This document shows, piece by piece, positions 15,334-23,130 of a stretch of DNA of 24,786 nt. Positions within the stretch are counted from its first letter, which is position 1; every line of letters begins with the position of its first letter. Under the pieces are notes generated by a model, which did no database searches, was not told the origin of the DNA, and was given only the letters and a program-made list of their open reading frames with translations. The DNA comes from JAENVU01 sp031362155 (lineage in GTDB: Bacteria; Actinomycetota; Acidimicrobiia; IMCC26256; JAENVU01). The translations under genes were made by a program, and so were the position numbers. The stretch spans positions 1 to 24,786 of the forward strand of contig JANLRZ010000182.1 of NCBI GenBank assembly GCA_031362155.1, in the 5' to 3' direction.

Positions 15334-16717
15334 CGCCAGCGGCCCCGCGCCGCATCACGTAGATCGCGGCACCGATGCACGCCGCGGCGAGACTCAGACT
15401 CGGGATCCGCAGCGCGATCACGAACACTTCGTCGGCACTACCGCTCCCACTGGCCTGGCGCTGCGCGAACCACCCACTGACGAGGGCCAAGCCCACCAGC
15501 GCGCCGAGTTGGCGGATCTCGTTGATCACGCCGGACGCGACACCACCCTCCGGCCCGGCCGAGCCGGCCATCGCCGCGATGTTCGACACGTTGAATACCA
15601 AGGCCTGACCGATGCCCGCAACGGTCAGCGCGACGATCACGAGCACCAGACTGCCGTCCGCGCTGAGGGCGGCGAACACGGCAACGGAGGCGGCGGTGAT
15701 CACCAAACCGAGTGCCATCAAGGTGGACCCGGCGACGCGGTGCGTCCACCGCCCGGCAATCGGTGAACCCACCACGAGGGGAACCGTCATCGCCAGGAAC
15801 ACCGCGCCGGCGGCGACCGGCTCCAGACCCTGCACCTGCTGCAGATATAACGACGCGAAGAACGCGACCACCGCGAAGGCCGCGTTGCCCATCCATGCGG
15901 TCACGGCCACGGCGCGGTAGCCCGGCCGTCGTACCAACGACCGCGGGATCAACGGATGCGGGCTGCGGCGCTGCTCGAGCGCCAGACCAGCCAGGAGCGC
16001 AACGCCCCCGGCCGCAGGCCCGACGACCCAACTGCTCCCCCAACCGGTCTGGGGGCCGGCAAGAACGGCGAACACCACCAGGCCGAGTCCGACGGTGAGC
16101 AGCATGGCCGCACCGATGCCCACCACCGGCTGCCGGTCCCGACCGACATCGTCCCGCTCGCGTCGGAGCAACCAGGCCACCAACAGCGCGACGGGAACAT
16201 CCATCAGGAAGAACACCCGCCAGACCGACGCCGCTTCGATCAGACCGGCGACCAGCGGCCCGGCGGCGGAGCCCACCGCACCCACTCCGGCCCAGATGCC
16301 GACGACCCGACCGCGATCGCCCGGCGGTGCCGCGGTGTTCACGAGTGTGAGGCCGGTCGCGGCGAGCACGGATGCGCCGAGACCCTGGAGCATGCGTCCG
16401 GCCACGAGCAGTTCGGCCGAGTTCGCCGCACCGGTGACCAACGCCCCCGTCGCGAACCCGACCAAACCGATGCGCGTCAACCGGATCGGCCCGTAGGCAT
16501 CGGCGGCCCGCCCGACCGCGATCAACGGCGCGGCCAACGTGAGGAGATACCCGTTGACGACCCACGCCAGGTCGCCGGTCGAGAGGTGGAGATCACGGCC
16601 CATCGGCGCGAGCAGCACCGAGGCGCCGAGAAAGTCGAGGGCGACGACCACGTTGACCGCGCACAGCACCACCACCAGCGATCCGAGTGGTGCCCGGCGC
16701 GCGTGGCTTGCGGTCAC
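15293..16717 (-). CDS. MFS transporter, DHA2-type drug/proton exporter
   Basis: 474 residues, strongly hydrophobic, with the many membrane helices of the DHA2 (LfrA/QacA-like) branch. Visible are LDFLGASVLLAPMGRDL in helix 1 with its conserved acidic residue, WVVNGYLLTLAAPL in helix 2, GRAADAYGPIRLTRIG (motif A loop) and GRMLQGLGAS (motif B arginine), then GVGAVGSAAGPLVAGLI (motif C, antiporter signature). Likely exports a hydrophobic compound against protons. GTG 16717 overlaps the stop of the upstream gene (GTGA), so translation is coupled; the frame is open further upstream only as a shadow. The 3' end overlaps the COQ4-domain gene by 41 bp, tail to tail, with no terminator hairpin seen between them. 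Confidence 0.88.
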   Translation of the reverse strand: MTASHARRAPLGSLVVVLCAVNVVVALDFLGASVLLAPMGRDLHLSTGDLAWVVNGYLLTLAAPLIAVGRAADAYGPIRLTRIGLVGFATGALVTGAANSAELLVAGRMLQGLGASVLAATGLTLVNTAAPPGDRGRVVGIWAGVGAVGSAAGPLVAGLIEAASVWRVFFLMDVPVALLVAWLLRRERDDVGRDRQPVVGIGAAMLLTVGLGLVVFAVLAGPQTGWGSSWVVGPAAGGVALLAGLALEQRRSPHPLIPRSLVRRPGYRAVAVTAWMGNAAFAVVAFFASLYLQQVQGLEPVAAGAVFLAMTVPLVVGSPIAGRWTHRVAGSTLMALGLVITAASVAVFAALSADGSLVLVIVALTVAGIGQALVFNVSNIAAMAGSAGPEGGVASGVINEIRQLGALVGLALVSGWFAQRQASGSGSADEVFVIALRIPSLSLAAACIGAAIYVMRRGAAGVIDPTPVPAPGPL

Positions 16718-17565
16718 GTCACCATGCCCAGCGCGAGCAGCGCCCTCAGCTGGACGTCGGGCGCGAGCAGCCCGCGGAGGTTCGTCGAACACCATGCACC
16801 CAGGGCATCGTCGAAGGTCGCCGGAACCTGAGCCGGGTCGATGGCGGCCGCCGCAGCCAGGACCTCACGCAGCAACGACGACACGCCGGCCCCATCGGCG
16901 TCGCGTGGTGCGAATGGCACCGACCAGAAGTCGACCGTCTGCATGCTGGGGGCACCGCCGGGGATCGTGCCGGGCCCGTCCGGGGCCACCAAGGTGACGG
17001 TCGGCGACCCGGGCCGGCGTGAGTTCAGCAGGGTGATCGTGATCGAGTTCTGCCGGCGCGCCAGTTCGGTGCCGAGGGCAGCCAACGACGGATCGCGCGC
17101 GAGTAACTGCACGTGGGTATAGGCACCCAACGCGTGCAACAGCGTCTCTTCCGCATGACCGGCGCCCGGGCCCGTCCACACGAGGTCGTGCACGATCGAC
17201 GGGAGCAGGAGCCGCGCGTCTTCGCACTGGTACCGCGCATTCACGACTCGGGAATCACCAGTGGCCGCAGGGCCGACCACCCGACCGGCCGACGCGGCCG
17301 TTCCGTAGGTGAATCGCGACACCGGCGTGGCGCCCTCGGTCCAGGCCACGAACAGCGGTTCCGCCACGGTCCCGACCAGTTCGAGCATCACCTGCTCGAT
17401 GGAGGCGTCGGAGTGCCGGTGCCCGGTGGCCGGCTCCATCGGCGGGCCGTCCGGATAGATGCCGGGTTGGCCGAACAATGGGTTCGAGCTGAACCGACTG
17501 ATGTCGACCGGGGGCTGGGGCGCTGCGGCCAACCGACGCAGGATCGCATCACGATCGTCGGACAT
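16714..17565 (-). CDS. Protein of unknown function (283 aa)
   Basis: I do not recognise this family. The protein starts MSDDRDAILRRLAA and has no signal peptide or membrane segment. It is mixed alpha/beta in look, with strands such as NSITITLLNS and SPTVTLVAPDGPG and a helical end (SSLLREVLAAAAAIDP, LRALLALGMVT). A His/Asp-bearing segment LLLPSIVHDLVWTGPGAGHAEE stands in the middle. The real gene status is supported by position: 7 nt after the crotonase stop and overlapping the MFS start (GTGA), which ties it to the SnoaL-crotonase-MFS operon. ATG 17565 is preferred; upstream sequence in the frame lies inside the crotonase gene. It may take part in the same small-molecule pathway, but no function can be stated. 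Confidence 0.75.
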   Translation of the reverse strand: MSDDRDAILRRLAAAPQPPVDISRFSSNPLFGQPGIYPDGPPMEPATGHRHSDASIEQVMLELVGTVAEPLFVAWTEGATPVSRFTYGTAASAGRVVGPAATGDSRVVNARYQCEDARLLLPSIVHDLVWTGPGAGHAEETLLHALGAYTHVQLLARDPSLAALGTELARRQNSITITLLNSRRPGSPTVTLVAPDGPGTIPGGAPSMQTVDFWSVPFAPRDADGAGVSSLLREVLAAAAAIDPAQVPATFDDALGAWCSTNLRGLLAPDVQLRALLALGMVT

Positions 17566-17572
17566 GACGGCG

Positions 17573-18379
17573 TCAGCGACCCTCGAATCGCGGTGGCCGC
17601 TTCTCCTGAAAGGCCCGAAGGCCTTCCTTGAAATCCGGCGAGCGCGACGACAACTCGAGCGCGTTGGCTTCGGTCTCCATCGCCGCCGCCAGCGAACTCT
17701 CGAGTGCGCGGTGAATGGCCCGTTTCGTGAGTCCGACCGCGACCGTCGCCGCACCGGCGAGTTCGGTGACGAGTGCATCGACCGCGGCATCGAGGTCCGC
17801 GGCGGGGACGGCCCGGTGGATCAGCCCCCACGCGGCCGCGTCACCGGCCGACACTTCGCGACCGAGCATCAACAGTTCCTTGGCCCGGGCCACTCCGACC
17901 AACCGAGGCACCAGCCAGGTGGCGCCGCTGTCGGGGGTGAACCCGCGGGTGACGAAGGGTTCCCAGAACCGACTGGACTCCGTGGCGATCGTGAAGTCGG
18001 CGGCCAGCGCGATCTGACATCCGATCCCCGCGGCCCACCCGCGCACCGCACAGACCACCGGTAACTGCACTTCCATGATCAGGTGGATCAGGCGGTGGGC
18101 CTGGACCGGGGTGCGCCGCTGGATGCTCCCGGTCCGAGGGCGCGCAGCGTCGGCCTGGTTCGTCGCGACCCAGTCGGCCCCGGCACAGAAGTCGTCGCCT
18201 GCGCCCCGCACGACGATGGCGCGCAGTGTCTCGTCGACCGCCGCGGCTTCGAGCGCCGCCACGATCCGATCAAGTCCCGCGACTCCCAGCGCGTTCTTAC
18301 GCTCCGGGCGATCAAGGACGATCTCGAGCACGCCGTTGCCTGCGTCGAGGCCGACACCATCGGTCGTTTCGCGGGTCAT
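17573..18379 (-). CDS. Enoyl-CoA hydratase/isomerase (crotonase family, PaaG-like)
   Basis: 268 residues, the standard crotonase length. The CoA-binding and oxyanion-hole segments are present: RPERKNALG, GAGDDFCAGADW and VRGWAAGIGCQIALAADF. Where canonical hydratases have the second catalytic Glu, this one reads FTPDSGATWLVPRLVG, with an Asp before Ser-Gly, as in the PaaG branch (ring-opening or double-bond isomerases). It therefore more likely isomerises or rearranges an acyl-CoA than simply hydrates one (inference). The C-terminal end SRSPDFKEGLRAFQEKRPPRF is typical. ATG 18379 overlaps the SnoaL-like stop as ATGA, so the start is well fixed. Middle gene of a coupled minus-strand operon. 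Confidence 0.92.
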   Translation of the reverse strand: MTRETTDGVGLDAGNGVLEIVLDRPERKNALGVAGLDRIVAALEAAAVDETLRAIVVRGAGDDFCAGADWVATNQADAARPRTGSIQRRTPVQAHRLIHLIMEVQLPVVCAVRGWAAGIGCQIALAADFTIATESSRFWEPFVTRGFTPDSGATWLVPRLVGVARAKELLMLGREVSAGDAAAWGLIHRAVPAADLDAAVDALVTELAGAATVAVGLTKRAIHRALESSLAAAMETEANALELSSRSPDFKEGLRAFQEKRPPRFEGR

Positions 18380-18828
18380 GGGACCATCCCGATCGGCGAG
18401 GTGGGCGCGGCATCTGTTTCGACTCGCGGGGACGTGACGTCGACCCGGAGTCGGGTCAGCCTCGAGGTGCTGATCCGCCACGCACCGTCGCGTGATTCGT
18501 AGGTCTCGTGATAGTGGCCGTAGCCATGGAGTTCGGTGCCGTCCGGGAACCGCAGCATGTCCTCCATTGCCCACACGCCCGTCGCCGTCGTCGGCGAGAC
18601 GATCTCGATCTCGGGGAGGTGGCAGTGGTGCACGGTCACGGCGTCGCCGATGACCCCACGCAGGAAGGCGACGAAGTCGTCGGCACCGGTGATGACTCCG
18701 CCCCCGGACGACGACGTGTCCATGGTGACGTCGTCGGCGAACACCCCACGCATTCCCGCCCAGTCCTTGGTATCCATGCTGCGGCAGTAGCGAGCCTTGA
18801 GCTGCTTGATCGATTCGAGATCGTCCAT
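18376..18828 (-). CDS. SnoaL-like / NTF2-like polyketide-cyclase-family protein
   Basis: 150 residues. It starts MDDLESIKQLKARYCRSMDTKDW, the usual first helices of the SnoaL_4 type, with FADDVTMDTSS next, and the later strands carry TGVWAMEDMLRFPDG, GYGHYHETYES and DGAWRISTSRLTRLRVD. These form a cone-shaped fold that binds hydrophobic ligands; some members are isomerases or dehydratases, many are unknown. ATG 18828 was chosen; GTG 18834 is an alternative. It lies 13 nt after the cytochrome c stop and overlaps the crotonase start by 4 nt, so it probably heads the SnoaL-crotonase-unknown-MFS unit, perhaps reading through from the cytochrome gene. Confidence 0.87.
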   Translation of the reverse strand: MDDLESIKQLKARYCRSMDTKDWAGMRGVFADDVTMDTSSSGGGVITGADDFVAFLRGVIGDAVTVHHCHLPEIEIVSPTTATGVWAMEDMLRFPDGTELHGYGHYHETYESRDGAWRISTSRLTRLRVDVTSPRVETDAAPTSPIGMVP

Positions 18829-18841
18829 GGTCACGGTCGAT

Positions 18842-19249
18842 TCACTTGAGTCCTTGTTGCTGCTGGACCTGACGAACAAACGCAATGATGGCATCAACCT
18901 CGGAACCGCTCAGCCCACCCACCGGCGGCATGGCGCCGAACGACCAGTGGTGCTGCGGTGCGCCGTTCGCGATCGCCGACCGGAACGCGTCATCCGAATG
19001 GTGGCCCGGCTCGTAGACCACCGAGAGGTGGGACGGACCCTTCGAGGTCCCGCGCAGATCCGCCCCATGACACGAGGCGCAGTTGGCCTGGTACAGCTCC
19101 GCGCCACCGGACGTATCGACGGCACGATCAGCGGAGTCCGTCGATCCGCCGCCGCACCCCACCAGCAGCAGCGACCCGAGTGCGAACAGCACGACGGCGG
19201 CGCGGCGGCGCGTGATTGATCTCGGTGCAGATCCGACGTTGTTGGCCAT
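18842..19249 (-). CDS. Small cytochrome c, predicted lipoprotein
   Basis: 135 residues. A basic N-terminus (ITRRR), a hydrophobic segment and LLVGC give a lipobox at Cys32, so the protein should be anchored outside the membrane. The mature part has one haem site CASCH (57-61) and a distal-ligand candidate Met107 in FGAMPPVGGLS, as in class I cytochromes c, and ends in a typical helix (SEVDAIIAFVRQVQQQ). Carries electrons in the respiratory chain or to a partner dehydrogenase. ATG 19249 is preceded by GATGAT 6 nt upstream, a weak -10. It is divergent from the rhodanese lipoprotein gene with 82 bp between the starts. Confidence 0.92.
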   Translation of the reverse strand: MANNVGSAPRSITRRRAAVVLFALGSLLLVGCGGGSTDSADRAVDTSGGAELYQANCASCHGADLRGTSKGPSHLSVVYEPGHHSDDAFRSAIANGAPQHHWSFGAMPPVGGLSGSEVDAIIAFVRQVQQQQGLK

Positions 19250-19318
19250 CAGCTGATCATCGCATCAAGGGCGGCGGGCCGTCAGGTCCACCGACCGGAA
19301 CCAGCCTGGATCGACCGG

Positions 19319-19324
19319 TAGGGT
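19319..19324 (+). promoter_or_regulatory. -10 element, leaderless promoter of the rhodanese gene
   Basis: TAGGGT followed by 7 nt and the ATG at 19332, with no Shine-Dalgarno in the gap. Confidence 0.45.
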
Positions 19325-19331
19325 CAGCCCC

Positions 19332-19841
19332 ATGAGCGCCCGAAGTGTTCGCATCATGGTGGTGACCATTGCGTCGCTCCTCGTACTCGCGGCCTGTAGC
19401 TCCGGCGGGAGCGATCGATCAGCTCCCGCCGAAACGACCCGGCCGGCGCCCACCGACACTCCCGCCGGCGATGCAATCCACAAGCTCGAGCCGGTCGAGT
19501 TCCAGCGATTCATGGCCGAGCACCCCGACGTTCCCGTCGTCAATGTGCATATCCCCTACGAGAAGCACATCACCGGGACCGATGCGTTTGTCGCGTTCGA
19601 CGAAATCGCACGCTGGGATGGACTCCCCGACGAGCTCGACGCGCCGATCGCGCTCTACTGCCGCTCCGGCAACATGTCCGGCGAAGCAAGCACCACCCTC
19701 GCCGCGCTGGGGTACACCGACGTCACCGACCTGGCCGGCGGATGGCCGCCTGGTCCGAAGCCGGCCTCCCACTCCTCAACCAAGACCCGGCTCCGAACTG
19801 ACCCAATACCCGACCGACGGAGCGCACCGTGCACAACCTGA
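19332..19841 (+). CDS. Rhodanese-domain lipoprotein with an apparent 3' frameshift
   Basis: The frame as it stands encodes 169 residues. Residues 1-22 are a lipoprotein signal peptide (ASLLVLAAC, lipobox Cys22), then a Pro/Thr-rich linker, then a rhodanese domain with VPVVNVHIPYEKHI and active-site CRSGNMSGEA (Cys110). It should move sulfur or act on reactive sulfur species at the cell surface. After DLAGG (about residue 137) the frame loses family similarity. The frame one base back, from ATG 19742, restores it as MAAWSEAGLPLLNQDPAPN and stops at 19801; rhodanese domains normally end in this GGMxAWxxAGLP way. One base therefore seems missing near 19737-19742, by mutation or sequence error. 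The intended gene is probably 19332-19801; that version no longer overlaps the next gene. Confidence 0.8.
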   Translation: MSARSVRIMVVTIASLLVLAACSSGGSDRSAPAETTRPAPTDTPAGDAIHKLEPVEFQRFMAEHPDVPVVNVHIPYEKHITGTDAFVAFDEIARWDGLPDELDAPIALYCRSGNMSGEASTTLAALGYTDVTDLAGGWPPGPKPASHSSTKTRLRTDPIPDRRSAPCTT

Positions 19842-19987
19842 TCTTCATGCTCATCGTGCTGGCCGCGGCGGCCCTCGTCGCCGGTCCGCTCTGGCTCAGC
19901 CGCCGACGGCAAGCCCAAGGCCAGCAGGCCACCCGCGAATCGACAGCCGAACCTGGCGCCGATCCGGAGCCTCCCGTGCAGATCTGA
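19829..19987 (+). CDS. Small single-pass membrane protein (52 aa)
   Basis: 52 residues from GTG 19829 to TGA 19987. It has one membrane helix at the N-terminus (NLIFMLIVLAAAALVAGPLWL), then a basic stop-transfer stretch SRRRQAQGQQ and a short polar tail ending DPEPPVQI. GGAG lies 6 nt upstream of the GTG. No family recognised. It would be 27 nt downstream of the rhodanese stop once the frameshift is corrected, so the two look like an operon; a role as a small partner of the rhodanese or the divergent cytochrome is only a guess. Confidence 0.55.
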   Translation: MHNLIFMLIVLAAAALVAGPLWLSRRRQAQGQQATRESTAEPGADPEPPVQI

Positions 19988-20005
19988 CCCCGAACCGACG
20001 CGACG

Positions 20006-20031
20006 GTGCCCGCCCCCGAAGGAGCGGGCAC
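20006..20031. terminator. Hairpin between the membrane-protein gene and nrdJ
   Basis: An 8-bp perfect stem (20006-20013 with 20024-20031) with a 10-nt loop that can pair two more G-C pairs across one mismatch. It lies between convergent genes, 18 nt after one stop and 69 nt from the nrdJ stop. No U-tract follows. Confidence 0.6.
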
Positions 20032-20100
20032 TGCGCAACGACGGTATGCAGCTGTCCAGCAGCAGGTACGAACCGCTGCCTCGCAGCGGCACGATGACTG

Positions 20101-22890
20101 CTACGAACAGCCGCTCGTGGCGCCGCAGCTCGGGCACGCGTGGCAGGACCCGGCCCGCTGCATGATGTCGCCGCAGACGTAACAGAGCACGTGCTCACGT
20201 TCCCGGGCCACCGGAGCTTCGATCGCGGCGGCGGGGGCCTGGTCCTCGAGCGGCAGCGACCGCTCGATCACCTGTGCGTCAACCGCTTCTTCCACCCCGG
20301 GGAGGGTCGGCTGGAGCCGCTCCCCCACGGTGAGGATGCCGAGGTCCTTGCGCTCCTGCTCGGGCAGGTACGCCACGGCCAGGCGCCGGAAGATGTAGTC
20401 GGCGAGGCTGGTCGCGAACCGGATGTCCGGATCGTCGGTCATACCCGCCGGCTCGAACCGCATGTTCGTGAACTTCTCGACGAACGCCTTCAGCGGCACC
20501 CCGTACTGGAGACCCAAGCTCACCGAGATCGCGAACGCGTCCATGATCCCGCAGAGCGTGGAACCCTGCTTGGCGACCTTGAGGAACAGCTCCCCCGGAC
20601 GACCGTCTTCGTACTCGCCCACGGTCGCATAGCCATCGCAATCCGCCACCCGGAACGAGAACGTCTTCGACGAACGAGTTCGCGGCAGCTTCTGGCGCAC
20701 CGGCTCCTGCACGATCACGTGCTCCACGACCCGCTCGACGATGCGCTCGGGCGTGGACTCGACGATCGTGCCGCCCTCGAGCGCGACCGGCTCGACCGCG
20801 CCGGCCTTCTTCTGCGTGGAGAGGGGCTGGCCCACCTTGCAGTTGTCGCGGTAGAGCGCGACGGCCTTGAGGCCGAGCTTCCACGCCTCGATGTGGAGCG
20901 CCTCGACCTCCTCGACCGTGGCTTCCTCGGGCATGTTGACCGTCTTGCTGATGGCCCCCGAGATGAACGGCTGGACCGCACCCATCATGGTGACGTGACC
21001 CATGTGGTGGATCACGTTGTCACCCATCGAGCACGCGAACACCGGCAGGTGCTCGGGGTTGAAACCGGGTGCACCGAGGATCGACTTGTGCTCGTCGATA
21101 TGGTCGATGATCGCATCGACCTGTGCTTCGGTGTATCCGAGCTGGCGCAACGCACGCGGGATCGTCTGGTTGACGATGAACATCGTGCCCCCGCCGACGA
21201 GCTTCTTCGCCTTCGTGAGCGCGAGGTCGGGCTCGATGCCGGTGGTGTCACAGTCCATCATCAGACCGATCGTGCCCGTCGGTGCGAGCACCGTGGCCTG
21301 CGAGTTGCGCACGCCGTACTGCTCGCCAAGTTCGACGGCTTCGTCCCAGCTCTGTTGGGCGGCGCTGAGCAGCTCCGGCGGGACCAGCTCTTCGTCGATC
21401 TTCGCGGTCTCGGCGCGGTGCATGCGCAACACATTGAGCATCGCGTCCTCGTTCTCCGCGTAGCCCGCGAACGGGCCCATGCGACCTGCGGTGCGGGCGC
21501 TGGTGGCATACGCGTGACCGGTCATGAGGGCCGTGAGCGACGCGGCCCACGAGCGGCCGGCCGGCGAGTCGTACGGAAGGCCCTGGGCCATCAGGAGCGC
21601 GCCGAGGTTTGCGTAGCCAAGACCGAGCTGGCGGAACTTGCGGCTGTTGTCACCGATCGCTGCGGTCGGGTAATCGGCGTTGCCGACGAGAATCTCCTGC
21701 GCGGTGAACATCACCTCGACGGTGTGCTTGTAGGCCTCGACGTCGAACGCCTCGTTCTCGCCGATGTACTGGAGCAGGTTGATGCTCGCGAGGTTGCACG
21801 CCGAGTTGTCGAGGTGCATGTACTCACTGCACGGGTTGCTCGCGTTGATCCGACCCGCGTTCGGGGCGGTGTGCCACTTGTTGATCGTGGTGTCGAACTG
21901 CATCCCCGGATCGGCACACGCCCACGACGCCTCGGAGATCTGGCGCATGAGATCACGCGCCCGCATCGTGCGGATCGTGTCACCGGTGGTGACGGCCTTG
22001 AGGTCCCAGTCCTTGTCCTCGATCACCGCACGCATGAAGTCGTCGGTGACGCGGACCGAGTTATTCGCGTTCTGGTACTGGATCGAATGGCTGTCCTTGC
22101 CGTCGAGGTCCATGTCGAACCCGGCCGCGGCCAGCGCGTGCGCCTTGCGCTCCTCGTGGGTCTTGCACCAGATGAACTCTTCGATGTCCGGGTGGTCAGC
22201 GTTGAGGATGACCATCTTGGCGGCGCGTCGGGTCTTGCCGCCCGACTTGATCGTGCCGGCCGACGCGTCCGCACCCCGCATGAAGCTCACCGGACCGCTC
22301 GCGGTACCGCCGCCCTTCAGGCCCTCGGCGCTCGAACGGATGTTGGAGAGGTTGATCCCCGAGCCGGAGCCACCCTTGAAGATCGTGCCTTCCTCGCGGT
22401 ACCAGTTGAGGATGCCGTCCATGGTGTCCTCGACGGCGAGGATGAAACAGGCGCTCGCCTGCTGGGGCGTGTTCTTCACGCCGATGTTGAACCAGACCGG
22501 CGAGTTGAACGCGGCCCGCTGCGTCACGAGGATGAACTTCAACTCGTGACGGAATGCCTCGGCCTCGTCGGCGTCGGCGAAGTACCCGTCACGCAGGCCC
22601 CAGTCGGTGATGGTGTCGGCCACGCGGTCGATGACCTGGCGCAGCGACCACTCCCGCTCGGCGGTGCCGAGGGTGCCCCGGAAATACTTCTGGGCGACGA
22701 TGTTGGTGGCGTTGAGCGACCACGTGGTCGGGAACTCGACCTCGGGCTGGAAGAACGCGTCGGTGCCGTCCTTGTAGTTGGTGATGCGAGCGTCACGACG
22801 CTCCCACGCCACCCCCTCGTACGGATGTTCACCCTCCTGGGTGAAATACCGACGAATCCCGATTCCGACTTGTTCCGGCGCCATCGCCAT
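20101..22890 (-). CDS. nrdJ: Adenosylcobalamin-dependent ribonucleotide reductase (class II)
   Basis: 929 residues, normal for the long NrdJ class. Reduces ribonucleotides to deoxyribonucleotides with adenosylcobalamin as radical source, independent of oxygen. The N-terminus RRYFTQEGEHPYEGVAWERRD is typical. Then come QQASACFILAVEDTMDGIL with the first active-site Cys, FKGGSGSGINLSNIRSS, NPCSEYMHLDNSACNLASINL with the NxCxE-type radical site, and LAPTGTIGLMMDCDTTGIEP. The C-terminal region carries a zinc-ribbon end, CYVCG and CHACPSCG, thought to help re-reduce the active site. No intein or insertion is seen. ATG 22890 has GGAAGGA 8 nt upstream; an ATG at 22884 is close. The frame is open to 23121, but that covers the promoter. 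nrdR is encoded directly upstream on the same strand. Confidence 0.97.
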   Translation of the reverse strand: MAMAPEQVGIGIRRYFTQEGEHPYEGVAWERRDARITNYKDGTDAFFQPEVEFPTTWSLNATNIVAQKYFRGTLGTAEREWSLRQVIDRVADTITDWGLRDGYFADADEAEAFRHELKFILVTQRAAFNSPVWFNIGVKNTPQQASACFILAVEDTMDGILNWYREEGTIFKGGSGSGINLSNIRSSAEGLKGGGTASGPVSFMRGADASAGTIKSGGKTRRAAKMVILNADHPDIEEFIWCKTHEERKAHALAAAGFDMDLDGKDSHSIQYQNANNSVRVTDDFMRAVIEDKDWDLKAVTTGDTIRTMRARDLMRQISEASWACADPGMQFDTTINKWHTAPNAGRINASNPCSEYMHLDNSACNLASINLLQYIGENEAFDVEAYKHTVEVMFTAQEILVGNADYPTAAIGDNSRKFRQLGLGYANLGALLMAQGLPYDSPAGRSWAASLTALMTGHAYATSARTAGRMGPFAGYAENEDAMLNVLRMHRAETAKIDEELVPPELLSAAQQSWDEAVELGEQYGVRNSQATVLAPTGTIGLMMDCDTTGIEPDLALTKAKKLVGGGTMFIVNQTIPRALRQLGYTEAQVDAIIDHIDEHKSILGAPGFNPEHLPVFACSMGDNVIHHMGHVTMMGAVQPFISGAISKTVNMPEEATVEEVEALHIEAWKLGLKAVALYRDNCKVGQPLSTQKKAGAVEPVALEGGTIVESTPERIVERVVEHVIVQEPVRQKLPRTRSSKTFSFRVADCDGYATVGEYEDGRPGELFLKVAKQGSTLCGIMDAFAISVSLGLQYGVPLKAFVEKFTNMRFEPAGMTDDPDIRFATSLADYIFRRLAVAYLPEQERKDLGILTVGERLQPTLPGVEEAVDAQVIERSLPLEDQAPAAAIEAPVAREREHVLCYVCGDIMQRAGSCHACPSCGATSGCS

Positions 22891-23000
22891 AAAACTGTTC
22901 CTTCCCCGTTGCCTCGATCGACGCCTCGTGACGCCGCCTTGCGTACTCCGCCCGTGCTGGTGGTGCTTGTTCTTGTGGTGCCCCCCGTCACATCGCTCGA

Positions 23001-23018
23001 ACCACAAGATGTTGTGGT
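23001..23018. promoter_or_regulatory. NrdR box (nrdJ operator)
   Basis: ACCACAAGATGTTGTGGT: two 7-bp arms in perfect inverted repeat around GATG, matching the known NrdR box pattern. NrdR boxes usually come in pairs about three helical turns apart; a degenerate partner may be centred near 23040, on the transcription start, but it is only a weak palindrome. Confidence 0.75.
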
Positions 23019-23050
23019 TGATGCGATATCTACCGCGACATGGGGCGTGA

Positions 23051-23079
23051 ATTACAACACTGGAGTTCGTCCCTGTCAA
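23051..23079 (-). promoter_or_regulatory. nrdJ promoter (-35 TTGACA, -10 TGTAAT)
   Basis: On the minus strand TTGACA (23079-23074), a 17-nt spacer and TGTAAT (23056-23051). The -35 is a perfect sigma-70-type consensus and the -10 matches five of six. Transcription would start near 23044, about 26 nt before the NrdR box. Confidence 0.75.
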
Positions 23080-23130
23080 CGTCAGGTGCCGCGCGATTCC
23101 ACATTCTTTGCTGACCTGCACAAACGCGAA

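Larger units (their letters stand above)
22891..23130 (-). other. nrdR-nrdJ intergenic region and nrdJ 5' leader
   Basis: 240 bp holding the nrdJ promoter (23051-23079), an NrdR-type palindrome (23001-23018) and about 150 nt of leader to the ATG at 22890. I saw no conserved B12-box and no clear cobalamin riboswitch fold in this leader, and no terminator for nrdR. Confidence 0.5.

Noticed and set aside
22891..23044. Cobalamin riboswitch in the nrdJ leader
   Set aside because: Expected for a B12-dependent enzyme's regulation, but I saw no B12-box-like core and the leader is short for this riboswitch.
22891..23121. Upstream in-frame extension of nrdJ with a His-rich stretch
   Set aside because: It covers the promoter and NrdR box, a strong Shine-Dalgarno precedes ATG 22890, and family members start there.
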